Shown here one piece after another: positions 1 through 5,916 of a stretch of DNA of 5,916 bases. Every line of letters starts with the position of its first letter. The stretch's first letter is position 1. The notes under the pieces were generated by a model that saw only the letters and a program-made list of their open reading frames with translations, was not told the DNA's origin and did not search any database. The position numbers were made by a program, and so were the translations under genes. Source of the DNA: an uncultured Porphyromonadaceae bacterium (GTDB lineage Bacteria; Bacteroidota; Bacteroidia; Bacteroidales; Muribaculaceae); assembly GCA_947178685.1 (NCBI GenBank), contig CAMWZE010000111.1, positions 1 to 5,916 on the forward strand. The letters run 5' to 3'.

Positions 1-1585
1 TGGCTATCTTCTTCTTCGCTGTCGCACTATCCTTAGATTCCTGTATAGCCGAAATAATACCTTCCAGATATTGGTACTGACCGGCGAATAGTGTCTTGAT
101 AATCTCCTTGCGATGCTCTGCTTCCTCCTTTTCTTTTGCCATGTGCTCAATCAACAACTGCCTCTGATTACGTTCCTCTTCCAAATCATCAACCAATATC
201 TTTCGCGCAGTTTTCTCCACTTCAAATTCTTGCGAAAGCTTATCATATGACGATTTATTTTCCGTAAGAGAAAGAAACAATCCCTCCATTTTTAACCTCT
301 CATCGCCTAACTGTGAAATCAGAGACTTCTGGATCTCCTTCTCATTATTAAGGATGACAGACAGCTCTTCATACTTACTTTCACTTTCCTTGAGACTTTC
401 TTGAAGTTCCTCAGCAAAAATAATCTTACTGTCTCGCTCAGACCTTAGTCTTCTGAATAGCTTCAACAAGAATAACGTGATAATAAAAGCAATGAAAATA
501 ATAGAGACTATAATAAGCCAAAGCATTAGGTGGTAAGATCTTAACTTGGCATCAGCCAACTTCTTGTTTACTTCCACATAGCTTACAAGAGAACCATGTA
601 TATTATTACTTATGGCCTTACTCTCAATCTCGTCCCTAATACTGTCAATTGCCTCATGTTCATTCAGTGCGTCATGGATACGGCCCTCATATTTATACAC
701 CATATACTTCATCACATGATGCCAAGGTGTATCTTCTGAAAAAATCTGATTGTCAAACTGCTCAGCCTCATTTCTCTTGTCAGTAAATATTAGAGCTGCC
801 CAATATTTTATGGAATCCTTAGAATCGGCTTCTCCTCTGTCAATTATCTCTTTTAACTTTGGGACTACCTTTTCATATTGATTCGAATGCATCAGACTTT
901 CAACCTCCAATTTACGAACACACATTAACAGGTAATTATCTCCTGCCACTGATGCGGAATCCGACAATTCTCTCATAAGATCAAGAGATTTCTCAAAGTT
1001 ACTATGGTTATACAAAGCTCTACTCAAATCAAGCATTGCATAATTTATATAGGGTTGTAGTCCACATTTTTGAAAATATTCAAACTCCTGTTTTGCGTAA
1101 GAGAGTTCTTCCTCTTTATTCAGTGTGGTATTATAAATATCGGATAGACCTCTACAGGCAAGTCCTGCATAAAACCAGTCGCCAACCTTTTCCGCTATCT
1201 CCTTCGCCTTATAATAATTTACTATTGCCTCGCTGTAACGCTCAAGATCATAGCGCACCATGCCCAAATAGCAATTCGCAATCATCTCCCTGCGCTTATC
1301 TCCCTTATCCTCGAAATAACGGGCAGACGACTGGATAAGCGAATCATCGGCTACCACTATGTTGGTCTTTTCCTGCGCCATTGTCAGAAGCAACCCATAC
1401 AATGCCCTCTCCTCTTCACCGCAAAGAGAAGTGGTGTCTATAGCATCAAGAACGTTCATCGCCGAATCAGGATCGTCTATAATCCATTCCTCCACAGAAA
1501 GAAGAGTAGACCATTCGGCAGAATGACGATTACACGAGCCAATAAGTAACAGAACAAATATAAAACCGGTTAGTAAGTATCTCAT
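1..1585 (-). CDS. TPR / single transmembrane / coiled-coil membrane protein, probable regulator (C-terminus cut by window edge)
   Basis: The frame is open from ATG at 1585 to the left edge, giving 528 residues with no stop, so the C-terminus is missing. Residues 1-17 form a hydrophobic signal segment ending in IGSC, a lipobox-like motif with Cys18. Residues about 55-330 are alpha-helical. TPR-like helix pairs are clearest at 104-136 (Y-L-G-M and Y-S-E-A-I-V-N-Y-Y signatures) and about 179-210. One strong membrane helix spans 353-374 and is followed by K and RR, which predicts a periplasmic N-terminal part and a cytoplasmic C-terminal part. Residues about 380-500 are rich in E, K, L and Q in heptad-like spacing, a coiled coil. 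This order matches a large Bacteroidales family of TPR-TM-coiled-coil proteins, many of which end in a helix-turn-helix-like region. A regulatory role is inferred from that family. The gene stands alone, downstream of the relic at 1692-2044. It is also possible that Cys18 is not lipidated and the N-terminus is an ordinary signal peptide. Confidence 0.88.
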   Translation of the reverse strand, partial: MRYLLTGFIFVLLLIGSCNRHSAEWSTLLSVEEWIIDDPDSAMNVLDAIDTTSLCGEEERALYGLLLTMAQEKTNIVVADDSLIQSSARYFEDKGDKRREMIANCYLGMVRYDLERYSEAIVNYYKAKEIAEKVGDWFYAGLACRGLSDIYNTTLNKEEELSYAKQEFEYFQKCGLQPYINYAMLDLSRALYNHSNFEKSLDLMRELSDSASVAGDNYLLMCVRKLEVESLMHSNQYEKVVPKLKEIIDRGEADSKDSIKYWAALIFTDKRNEAEQFDNQIFSEDTPWHHVMKYMVYKYEGRIHDALNEHEAIDSIRDEIESKAISNNIHGSLVSYVEVNKKLADAKLRSYHLMLWLIIVSIIFIAFIITLFLLKLFRRLRSERDSKIIFAEELQESLKESESKYEELSVILNNEKEIQKSLISQLGDERLKMEGLFLSLTENKSSYDKLSQEFEVEKTARKILVDDLEEERNQRQLLIEHMAKEKEEAEHRKEIIKTLFAGQYQYLEGIISAIQESKDSATAKKKIA

Positions 1586-1691
1586 GGATTATGACTTGAA
1601 ATAAAGTAACTGTATCCGGATATGGGAATAACTCTGTAAAAATAATCGTTGCTTATACAGCTTAGCTGACGGTAAGTCAAGATAATAAAGC
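1586..1691 (-). other. Intergenic leader of the TPR gene, with short palindromes
   Basis: This 106-base gap separates the stop of the diadenylate cyclase remnant from the TPR gene start. It is A/T-rich and holds three short dyads: TATCCGGATA (1613-1622, perfect), CAGCTTAGCTG (1658-1668, one central base) and TGAC/GTCA arms (1667-1670 and 1676-1679). The promoter of the TPR gene should lie here, or the gene is read through from upstream. I see no TTTG -33 box on the minus strand and no full TAnnTTTG box, so I do not place a promoter. None of the dyads is followed by a T-run, so none is a convincing terminator. They could be operator half-sites, but that is a guess. Confidence 0.4.
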
Positions 1692-1843
1692 TTACACATC
1701 CACAAGACTCAATGAGAGTATGTGCTCCAAGTCGGGTGCCGAGAGCCTCACCGTGATAGCACCATCCTTGGCTACAGATATTCCTCCCGTATCCTCACTC
1801 ACTATCACCCTCACACCATCCGTATCCTGACTAATCGATGGCG
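1692..1843 (-). pseudogene. cdaA: C-terminal remnant of a CdaA-type diadenylate cyclase (DAC domain)
   Basis: On the minus strand, the frame ending at TAA 1694-1692 reads ISQDTDGVRVIVSEDTGGIS and continues VAKDGAITVRLSAPDLEHIL before stopping at LSLVDV. This lines up almost without gaps with the end of CdaA/DAC-domain diadenylate cyclases, where GIS-x-x-TD, IVSEETGGISVA and a final L-x-x-LL helix follow the RHR motif. CdaA makes cyclic di-AMP from two ATP at the membrane. Only about 45 residues are left: the DGA motif, the rest of the catalytic domain and the N-terminal membrane helices are absent, so it cannot be an enzyme. RHR itself is encoded at 1843-1835, but in the other frame (that of the NfeD-like gene). 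Relative to an intact DAC the four residues between RHR and ISQ are missing and the frame shifts by one, as a 13-base deletion would produce. There is no ATG in this frame; the only nearby start is a GTG at 1814 overlapping the TGA of the NfeD-like frame. Confidence 0.68.
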
Positions 1844-2044
1844 CCCACGGAAAGTTGTAACGGAAAGTAGCGTTGTGGAAGCCACAAATGTGATTATGGT
1901 GGCGAGCCAGTCACCACCGAGGAAGGCCGCATACATAGCTATCAGTGCCCCGAGACCGACATACAGACATGTGGTAGACAATGTGAGGAGTTCCGCTATA
2001 AGGAACCCTGCTCCAACAAAAAGCCATAGACTCCAGATTCCCAT
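1811..2044 (-). CDS. Truncated NfeD-like membrane protein, probably a pseudogene
   Basis: This 77-residue frame starts at ATG 2044 and ends at TGA 1813-1811. It is nearly all membrane-spanning: residues about 4-22, 25-42 and 45-62 are hydrophobic. The pattern W-L-F-V-G-A-G-F-L-I-A-E-L-L-T, then Y-V-G-L-G-A-L-I-A, then G-D-W-L-A-T-I-I-T-F is that of NfeD/YbbK-family proteins, which usually work beside SPFH (stomatin-like) proteins in membrane quality control. A normal family member has about 140-160 residues, with a soluble OB-fold domain after the membrane part. Here that domain is missing and the frame runs into a basic tail (RGRHRLVRIRMV). No SPFH gene is nearby. The tail overlaps the diadenylate cyclase remnant in another frame, so I regard the frame as the 5' half of a broken gene. 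It could still be expressed as a small membrane protein. The NfeD match is by eye, from the hydrophobic pattern and a few motifs. Confidence 0.55.
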   Translation of the reverse strand: MGIWSLWLFVGAGFLIAELLTLSTTCLYVGLGALIAMYAAFLGGDWLATIITFVASTTLLSVTTFRGRHRLVRIRMV

Positions 2045-2181
2045 GATGTAAAGATTACTGTTAAGTTTTTCAAAATTTGAGTTGCAAAGGAGAATGGGTA
2101 GAAACCTATTGTTCCTCCGTCAGGAAACCGAAATGGAAGATTTCAAAAAAATTTGTCATCGGTTTGGCAAATTTAATAAAA
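2045..2181 (-). promoter_or_regulatory. Leader upstream of the NfeD-like relic with competing inverted repeats
   Basis: No coding frame is recognisable here. The stretch holds three dyads: TTCCT/AGGAA (2112-2116 and 2122-2126, 5-base loop), GAAAT/ATTTC (2130-2134 and 2140-2144, 5-base loop) and AAACCGA/TCGGTTT (2125-2131 and 2159-2165, enclosing the previous one). The first and third share bases 2125-2126, so both cannot form in full at once. Such an arrangement can occur in attenuators, but the stems are short and A/T-rich, so chance is a fair explanation. Confidence 0.25.
2168..2175 (-). promoter_or_regulatory. Candidate Bacteroidota -7 promoter box
   Basis: On the minus strand this octamer reads TAAATTTG, an exact match to the TAnnTTTG -7 element used by the primary sigma factor of Bacteroidota. 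It sits just after the terminator-like hairpin and would give a leader of roughly 115 bases before the NfeD-like start at 2044. No TTTG lies at the expected distance upstream for a -33 box; the nearest TTTG is only 12 bases away, inside the hairpin. In A/T-rich DNA this can arise by chance. Confidence 0.35.
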
Positions 2182-2223
2182 AATCTTCAAAATCCATCCT
2201 TTTACAGACCGATTTTGAAGATT
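2182..2223 (-). terminator. Hairpin terminator of the TonB receptor-DUF4249 unit
   Basis: Arms AATCTTCAAAATC (2182-2194) and GATTTTGAAGATT (2211-2223) are perfect reverse complements of 13 bases, around a 16-base loop. On the minus strand the stem is followed directly by TTTTTTATTAAATTT, the U-rich tail expected of an intrinsic terminator, whereas on the plus strand no T-run follows. It begins about 40 bases after the DUF4249 stop codon, as expected for the end of that unit. The stem is A/T-rich, so termination may be leaky. Confidence 0.75.
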
Positions 2224-2264
2224 AATTCCAAGCTTAGTCACTCATTCTGATATTTTCCATCCTA

Positions 2265-3251
2265 TTATTGTACCGGCCTACCACCCGTCTCTTTGAGTAT
2301 GTCAAGATGCACTGCGCTCAGATTGTAGCAGCCCATTATGCCGGCTCCTCCATCTATATTGCTATAAATCTTGTCAGGCTCAAGCAAACCCAACGACAAT
2401 AGATTTCCTTTCAACGCACTCTCATCATAATCCATGGAAAGGACACTCACCATATACTCAAAATAGGAACGAGAAATCGAGTAGAGGCAAACCTTGCGAG
2501 CCAACTGCTTGATGTGCCATGTAAGAGGAGACTGAAGCACCTCCTTAACGGTTATTGTGTAACGCTGGCCGTCTATCCCCTTGTCACAAAAGGGATAGCC
2601 AAACACTCCATCCGGTTTCCATCCGTTCATATCCTTATTTATCATATCGGCCAACACTTTGAACACATAGTCGGCAGAAAAATCAGGCTGCCCCATATCT
2701 GAGAACTCATAACTTAACGCGTCGTGGTTGATGGAGAGAAAATAGAAATTCTCCTCTCCGGGCGTATCCTGAAAGGTTATCCTGTAAGTAAAAAGATAGT
2801 CATCGTCCCAATAGATATGGACAGGGCCTTCCCTCGTAACCTCAACATCCTGAATGGTAACCCTGTGAGGTATCGTATCCCGGGTATTGACAATTTTCCC
2901 GTTTTCCGCTATCCTTACTTCAATCACCTCTCCCGGTTCTGGATTACGGCTTGATAGATAAAGACCCGACTCGTCATCAAATGTCATGGCCGACCACTCA
3001 CCTTCTTTATCCGTCACCTGCACATCAAGTCCTTTGACAGGCTCGAATTTCACATGCGGTGTGGAGAAGAAGAACGGATGAGTCACCGAAACTCCAATGA
3101 GAGAGTCCGGATTAAGGATCGAATTGACTACCAGCATATTTTCCATATCGGGATTGCGGTATTTGTCAAGATTCAACTCCTGCTCACAGGAACTCATGAA
3201 AACTGATAGAAAAAGGAAGGATAGAAAAGAGAAATAAGAGAATCGGTTCAT
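2265..3251 (-). CDS. DUF4249 family lipoprotein, partner of the TonB-dependent receptor
   Basis: This 328-residue protein has a hydrophobic signal segment (residues 4-19) ending in M-S-S-C, so Cys22 is the likely lipidation site. The acidic EQEL that follows resembles the signals that send Bacteroidota lipoproteins to the cell surface. Family features are the early strand N-M-L-V-V-N-S-I-L-N-P-D-S (about 38-50), a beta-sandwich-like region (about 50-130, with G-L-Y-L and P-G-E-V-I-E-V-R-I), D-T-I-P-H-R-V-T-I-Q near 125-135, and a C-terminal I-Y-S-N-I-D-G-G-A-G-I-M-G-C-Y near 295-309, where the family has its GG-x-G-x-x-G-x-Y motif. DUF4249 proteins are typically encoded beside TonB-dependent receptors and are thought to act with them in uptake; the exact role and ligand are unknown. 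The start lies 3 bases after the receptor's stop, which suggests coupled translation. A terminator follows the gene. The length and both ends look complete. Confidence 0.9.
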   Translation of the reverse strand: MNRFSYFSFLSFLFLSVFMSSCEQELNLDKYRNPDMENMLVVNSILNPDSLIGVSVTHPFFFSTPHVKFEPVKGLDVQVTDKEGEWSAMTFDDESGLYLSSRNPEPGEVIEVRIAENGKIVNTRDTIPHRVTIQDVEVTREGPVHIYWDDDYLFTYRITFQDTPGEENFYFLSINHDALSYEFSDMGQPDFSADYVFKVLADMINKDMNGWKPDGVFGYPFCDKGIDGQRYTITVKEVLQSPLTWHIKQLARKVCLYSISRSYFEYMVSVLSMDYDESALKGNLLSLGLLEPDKIYSNIDGGAGIMGCYNLSAVHLDILKETGGRPVQ

Positions 3252-3254
3252 AAT

Positions 3255-5486
3255 TCAAAAATTTAGTGTGTAAGACACCGAAGGGAGAATAGGGAAAAGA
3301 CTGAAGCTATGAAACTTTCGATAACTCCCATCACCCTTCCATTCCGTATCGACATAATTCTTAACCACAGTAAAGGGATTGAGTCGCCAATAGGCGTTAT
3401 ACAACCCGAAATCCCACTGATATGAGAGTTTATTCCTGAGGCGCCCCTTTATGCTGAAGTTGAGATTCAGCCTATGGAATGAGGGCATCCTTACATTATT
3501 GCGGTTTTCGAAATAATCTATACCGTCGCCACGATCTCCACGGTGATCCAGGGGATTAAGGAAAGGAGAGTCAGGGAAAGAAATATCCGGAGGAGCGATG
3601 TTATACAATGCAAGCGTCAGACGGTTGCCGGTCATATACGTCCAGTTTCCCGTCAGCTCCATCCGCTCGTTTATCTGCCAGCCAAGATTGACATCAATCT
3701 TATGACGGTTGTCGAACTTAGCGGGATATTTATGACCTGAATTTATACCGGGTATCTTTCGCCAGTTCCACATCAGCCCGTATGCCACAGTCCAACTCAA
3801 TTTATCATACTTACCCTCTGTCTCCAGATCCAAACCGTAAGCCCAGCCTTTTCCGTATGTCAGTTTATCCTGCCATGCCATGTTAAGGGTAGTGTTGGAA
3901 ATGTTAGGCTTGAATTCTGCTATGTCGTGCATCTCTTTCCACCACAGCTCCCCCTTTACACTGAAATCTTTCTTAATGGTTCTGTAATAGCCTACGGAAT
4001 ATATATCCGCTACCAACGGCTTTGCATATGATGCGGTGGGGAGCCACGCATCAGAAGGGAGGTATATGTAATTGGAAGAAACCTGCTGTGCATATTGTGT
4101 CACACGCGAGTAACCTACACTCAAACTTGATTCATACGGAAGAGAGACCTTGAGATTTGCCCTCGGTTCCAGATTGTAATGATGAAGCCGGTTGCTCAGA
4201 TAACTATTTCCTCTTATGCCTACCGATGCCTGGAGGATATCCGGCAAATCAAGGGCAAGATCGGCATATGCCGATAATAGTCCATTCTTCGAATGACTTT
4301 TGAATTGTGACTTCACGACTGATGAGTCAAGTGAGACACCCGTGTAATTTGCCGTGGGATTACCTACATTGTAGTCAAACCAACTCTGCTGCATTCCAAC
4401 ACTCACATCCAATGGAGCAGCCACTGGTATAGTGAAATTCTCCCTCATTCCGGCCTGCAGCACTGATGGCCGCATCTCAGTGAATGAAGTCACCACTCCG
4501 CTACCGCCATTACCGTCCGCGTTATCTTGTGTATCCTTGGCAAAAGCTTTTGATATAAACGGCTCGATATGTAAATCACCGATCTGCGTAGAGAGGGTAT
4601 AACCAAGTGCCGCTCCCCAATTGCCCCACGACATATTGTTGATGTCCCGGTGGAGTAATCTGTCACCGGAGGTAACTTGATTGTCAAATCTCTCCTTACC
4701 TAACTTGAAGTCATCTTGTCCGTAGAACAGGAGTAGGGAAAGATCGTTCCTCTTATGATCTGTTGCACTGAACTTAAGCATCAGATCAGTGAAATTGTAG
4801 TGGAAGATAGTCTTCTTACCTTTGGATTTATCGGATGCATTCATGATAGCCAACACAGGGGCTGAGAATACGTCAAACCATGTGCGCCGAAAAGCCAGGG
4901 AAAGGCCGGAACTCCCCTTTTTCACAGGAGTAGTCAAATACAGCTGACCGCTGATAAGACCTATGGAGAATGATCCGTGGGTCTTATACAGATCCGGTCT
5001 CTTTAGAGCAACATCCACAATACTTGATGCCCTCTCTCCAAACACAGAAGGGAAAGCACCCTTGTAGAAATCAACCCTATCGATGGCACTTGTGCAGAAA
5101 GTGGAGAATAATCCTCCGAAATGATATACATTCTGAAGAGGAAGACCATCTATCAGATATAGATTCTGGTCGGTCTCTCCACCGCGCACATATAATCCCG
5201 CAAACCCCTCCGTGCCGGCTACAACCCCTGACGTGGAATGTAAGGCTTTAATTACATCGCGTTCTCCGAGCAAGGCGGGTCGTTTATTAATCTCGCCCCC
5301 GGAAATAGACAGGTATCCGATACGGTCTTTCCCTTTGCCTGCACTACCCTCCACCACGACCTCCTTCAACTGTCGCGTCTGATGTGACGAAGTTGTATCG
5401 GCCGGATTTTGTGCGGAAAGTGTATTAGATACCAAAAAGATGCAGCCCATTACCTGCATCCTTTTGATAATAAATGATCTACTCAT
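3255..5486 (-). CDS. TonB-dependent outer-membrane receptor (plug and beta-barrel)
   Basis: This 743-residue protein imports a ligand across the outer membrane using energy passed on by TonB-ExbB-ExbD. Residues 1-25 look like a signal peptide cleaved after L-S-A, before Gln26. Q-L-K-E-V-V-V-E-G at 39-47 is a TonB-box-like start of the mature protein. The plug domain covers about 63-160, with L-Y-V-R-G-G-E-T-D-Q-N-L-Y-L-I-D-G-L-P-L (98-117) and Y-H-F-G-G-L-F-S-T-F (121-130), typical of the family. The rest is alternating beta strands of the barrel, ending in Y-T-L-N-F, where a terminal Phe is the usual outer-membrane signal. Many Bacteroidota receptors paired with DUF4249 proteins carry an N-terminal carboxypeptidase-regulatory-like domain of about 80-90 residues; here it is absent, and the TonB-box follows the signal peptide within about 15 residues. 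The TGA is separated from the DUF4249 ATG by three bases (ATT). An upstream lipoprotein gene ends 32 bases before the start. The ligand cannot be told from the sequence. Confidence 0.95.
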   Translation of the reverse strand: MSRSFIIKRMQVMGCIFLVSNTLSAQNPADTTSSHQTRQLKEVVVEGSAGKGKDRIGYLSISGGEINKRPALLGERDVIKALHSTSGVVAGTEGFAGLYVRGGETDQNLYLIDGLPLQNVYHFGGLFSTFCTSAIDRVDFYKGAFPSVFGERASSIVDVALKRPDLYKTHGSFSIGLISGQLYLTTPVKKGSSGLSLAFRRTWFDVFSAPVLAIMNASDKSKGKKTIFHYNFTDLMLKFSATDHKRNDLSLLLFYGQDDFKLGKERFDNQVTSGDRLLHRDINNMSWGNWGAALGYTLSTQIGDLHIEPFISKAFAKDTQDNADGNGGSGVVTSFTEMRPSVLQAGMRENFTIPVAAPLDVSVGMQQSWFDYNVGNPTANYTGVSLDSSVVKSQFKSHSKNGLLSAYADLALDLPDILQASVGIRGNSYLSNRLHHYNLEPRANLKVSLPYESSLSVGYSRVTQYAQQVSSNYIYLPSDAWLPTASYAKPLVADIYSVGYYRTIKKDFSVKGELWWKEMHDIAEFKPNISNTTLNMAWQDKLTYGKGWAYGLDLETEGKYDKLSWTVAYGLMWNWRKIPGINSGHKYPAKFDNRHKIDVNLGWQINERMELTGNWTYMTGNRLTLALYNIAPPDISFPDSPFLNPLDHRGDRGDGIDYFENRNNVRMPSFHRLNLNFSIKGRLRNKLSYQWDFGLYNAYWRLNPFTVVKNYVDTEWKGDGSYRKFHSFSLFPILPSVSYTLNF

Positions 5487-5502
5487 TGTAAATAAGTGAT
5501 TG

Positions 5503-5519
5503 AGCCAGTAAGTTTGGCT
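5503..5519 (-). repeat. Small inverted repeat between the lipoprotein and receptor genes
   Basis: AGCCA (5503-5507) and TGGCT (5515-5519) are reverse complements around a 7-base loop, placed between the lipoprotein stop and the receptor start. No T-run follows on the minus strand, so it is not a convincing terminator. It might stabilise or process the shared mRNA, or be chance. Confidence 0.3.
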
Positions 5520-5916
5520 TACATTTTTATATTCACAGTCATTACTTGAAAGCTCACAACTCCGTTAATTACTATATGAGTGGTGTCTTTATCATACTCT
5601 ATACTGAAACTCATTCCCTCTTCCGTTGCAGTAAGAGGTATATTTTTAAACTCTTTATTTGACACCCCGGGTATTACATTGACAAAACGGAAATCACCCA
5701 CCTCAAGATTCTTGGAATCGAATCTTATGTAGCCATAGTCACTGATAGATTCATCATTGAGCGTCACTTTTAAATCCCATACCCTGCCATTTCCATAATC
5801 ACCGGAAAGTATCGAAGTAAGATAATCATCAGGATTATAATCCTTTCCCTTTGAACATCCTCCAATACCGATCACCATCAGTATTGCGAGAACAACTAAT
5901 GAAATTGTTTTTGTCT
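5519..5916 (-). CDS. Small lipoprotein of unknown function (start beyond right window edge)
   Basis: The frame ends at TAA 5521-5519 and stays open to the right edge, giving about 131 visible residues. An internal Met is encoded at 5878, but the 12 codons before it read TKTISLVVLAIL and continue into MVIGIGGC, which together form a full lipoprotein signal peptide. The true start therefore lies outside the window, a few codons upstream. The Cys after I-G-G is the likely lipidation site, and S-K-G-K-D follows. The remaining 110 or so residues look like a small all-beta domain, with runs such as V-W-D-L-K-V-T-L-N, G-Y-I-R-F, D-F-R-F-V-N-V-I-P-G and I-P-L-T-A-T-E-E-G-M-S-F-S-I-E. This resembles the small calycin-like lipoproteins of Bacteroidales, but I cannot name the family with confidence. 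The gene is 32 bases ahead of the TonB receptor on the same strand, so it is probably co-transcribed and may bind or present the same ligand. Confidence 0.8.
   Translation of the reverse strand, partial: TKTISLVVLAILMVIGIGGCSKGKDYNPDDYLTSILSGDYGNGRVWDLKVTLNDESISDYGYIRFDSKNLEVGDFRFVNVIPGVSNKEFKNIPLTATEEGMSFSIEYDKDTTHIVINGVVSFQVMTVNIKM

Noticed and set aside
1036..1338. Plus-strand open frame of 100 codons
   Set aside because: It lies wholly antisense to the TPR gene, which has strong signal, TPR and membrane features; the composition of the plus-strand product is not protein-like.
1692..1843. Reading the second-frame tail as the missing OB-fold of the NfeD-like protein
   Set aside because: The order ISQDTD, IVSEDTGGISVAKDG, L-x-x-x-L-x-x-IL fits CdaA nearly without gaps, while the NfeD OB-fold lacks this motif. 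A simple frameshifted NfeD is therefore less likely.
1811..1850. Programmed -1 frameshift joining the NfeD-like and DAC frames
   Set aside because: No slippery heptamer is present in the overlap, and the product would have only a non-catalytic DAC tail.
1722..2051. Plus-strand open frame of 109 codons across the relic
   Set aside because: It is antisense to the NfeD-like and DAC remnant frames, has a low-complexity, basic composition and matches no family I know.
2514..2954. Two plus-strand open frames (2514-2702 and 2724-2954)
   Set aside because: Both are antisense to the DUF4249 gene and show no signal peptide or motif.
3543..3740. Plus-strand open frame of 65 codons
   Set aside because: It is antisense to the receptor's barrel region and has no recognisable feature.
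4490..4687. Minus-strand open frame of 65 codons
   Set aside because: It is an alternative frame inside the TonB receptor, whose own frame is intact throughout.
4970..5251. Plus-strand open frame of 93 codons
   Set aside because: It is antisense to the plug-domain part of the receptor, which is highly family-like.
5519..5878. ATG at 5878 as the start of the small lipoprotein
   Set aside because: It falls inside the hydrophobic core of the signal peptide, and the frame stays open upstream with fitting residues to the window edge.

Overview
This window looks like a piece of a Bacteroidales (Bacteroidota) chromosome. The evidence is a TonB-dependent outer-membrane receptor coupled to a DUF4249 lipoprotein, a receptor-like TPR/transmembrane/coiled-coil protein of the type common in gut Bacteroidales, a Bacteroidota-style -7 promoter motif (TAnnTTTG), and A/T-rich leaders without Shine-Dalgarno sequences. 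Every gene I can support is on the minus strand, so transcription runs from the right end to the left. No RNA gene, insertion sequence or CRISPR array is visible.

Right part (about 5916 to 2265): a three-gene unit. It starts with a small lipoprotein whose start codon lies beyond the right edge. A 32-base gap follows, then a 743-residue TonB-dependent receptor. After only 3 bases comes a 328-residue DUF4249 lipoprotein. A perfect 13-bp hairpin followed by a T-rich stretch (2182-2223) closes the unit. The three products fit one cell-envelope uptake system: an outer-membrane transporter with an associated lipoprotein partner and an accessory lipoprotein. The substrate cannot be told from the sequence.

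Middle part (about 2264 to 1586): a gene-poor stretch with a composite relic, the most unusual item here. A short reading frame encodes the membrane-spanning part of an NfeD-like protein and stops where its soluble C-terminal domain should begin. Overlapping its end, in the -1 frame, is a clear remnant of the C-terminus of a CdaA-type diadenylate cyclase (DAC domain). It carries the hallmark VSEDTGGISVA stretch but lacks the upstream catalytic part. I read this as a decayed fusion of two unrelated gene ends, though a sequence error cannot be excluded. The leader before it has a good -7 promoter motif and several small, partly exclusive inverted repeats.

Left part (1585 to 1): the first 528 residues of a membrane protein with a lipoprotein-like N-terminus, periplasmic TPR-like helices, one transmembrane helix and a long cytoplasmic coiled coil. 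Its C-terminus, where relatives often carry a DNA-binding region, is cut off by the window edge. It is probably a sensor or regulator, but nothing in the sequence shows that it controls the uptake genes.
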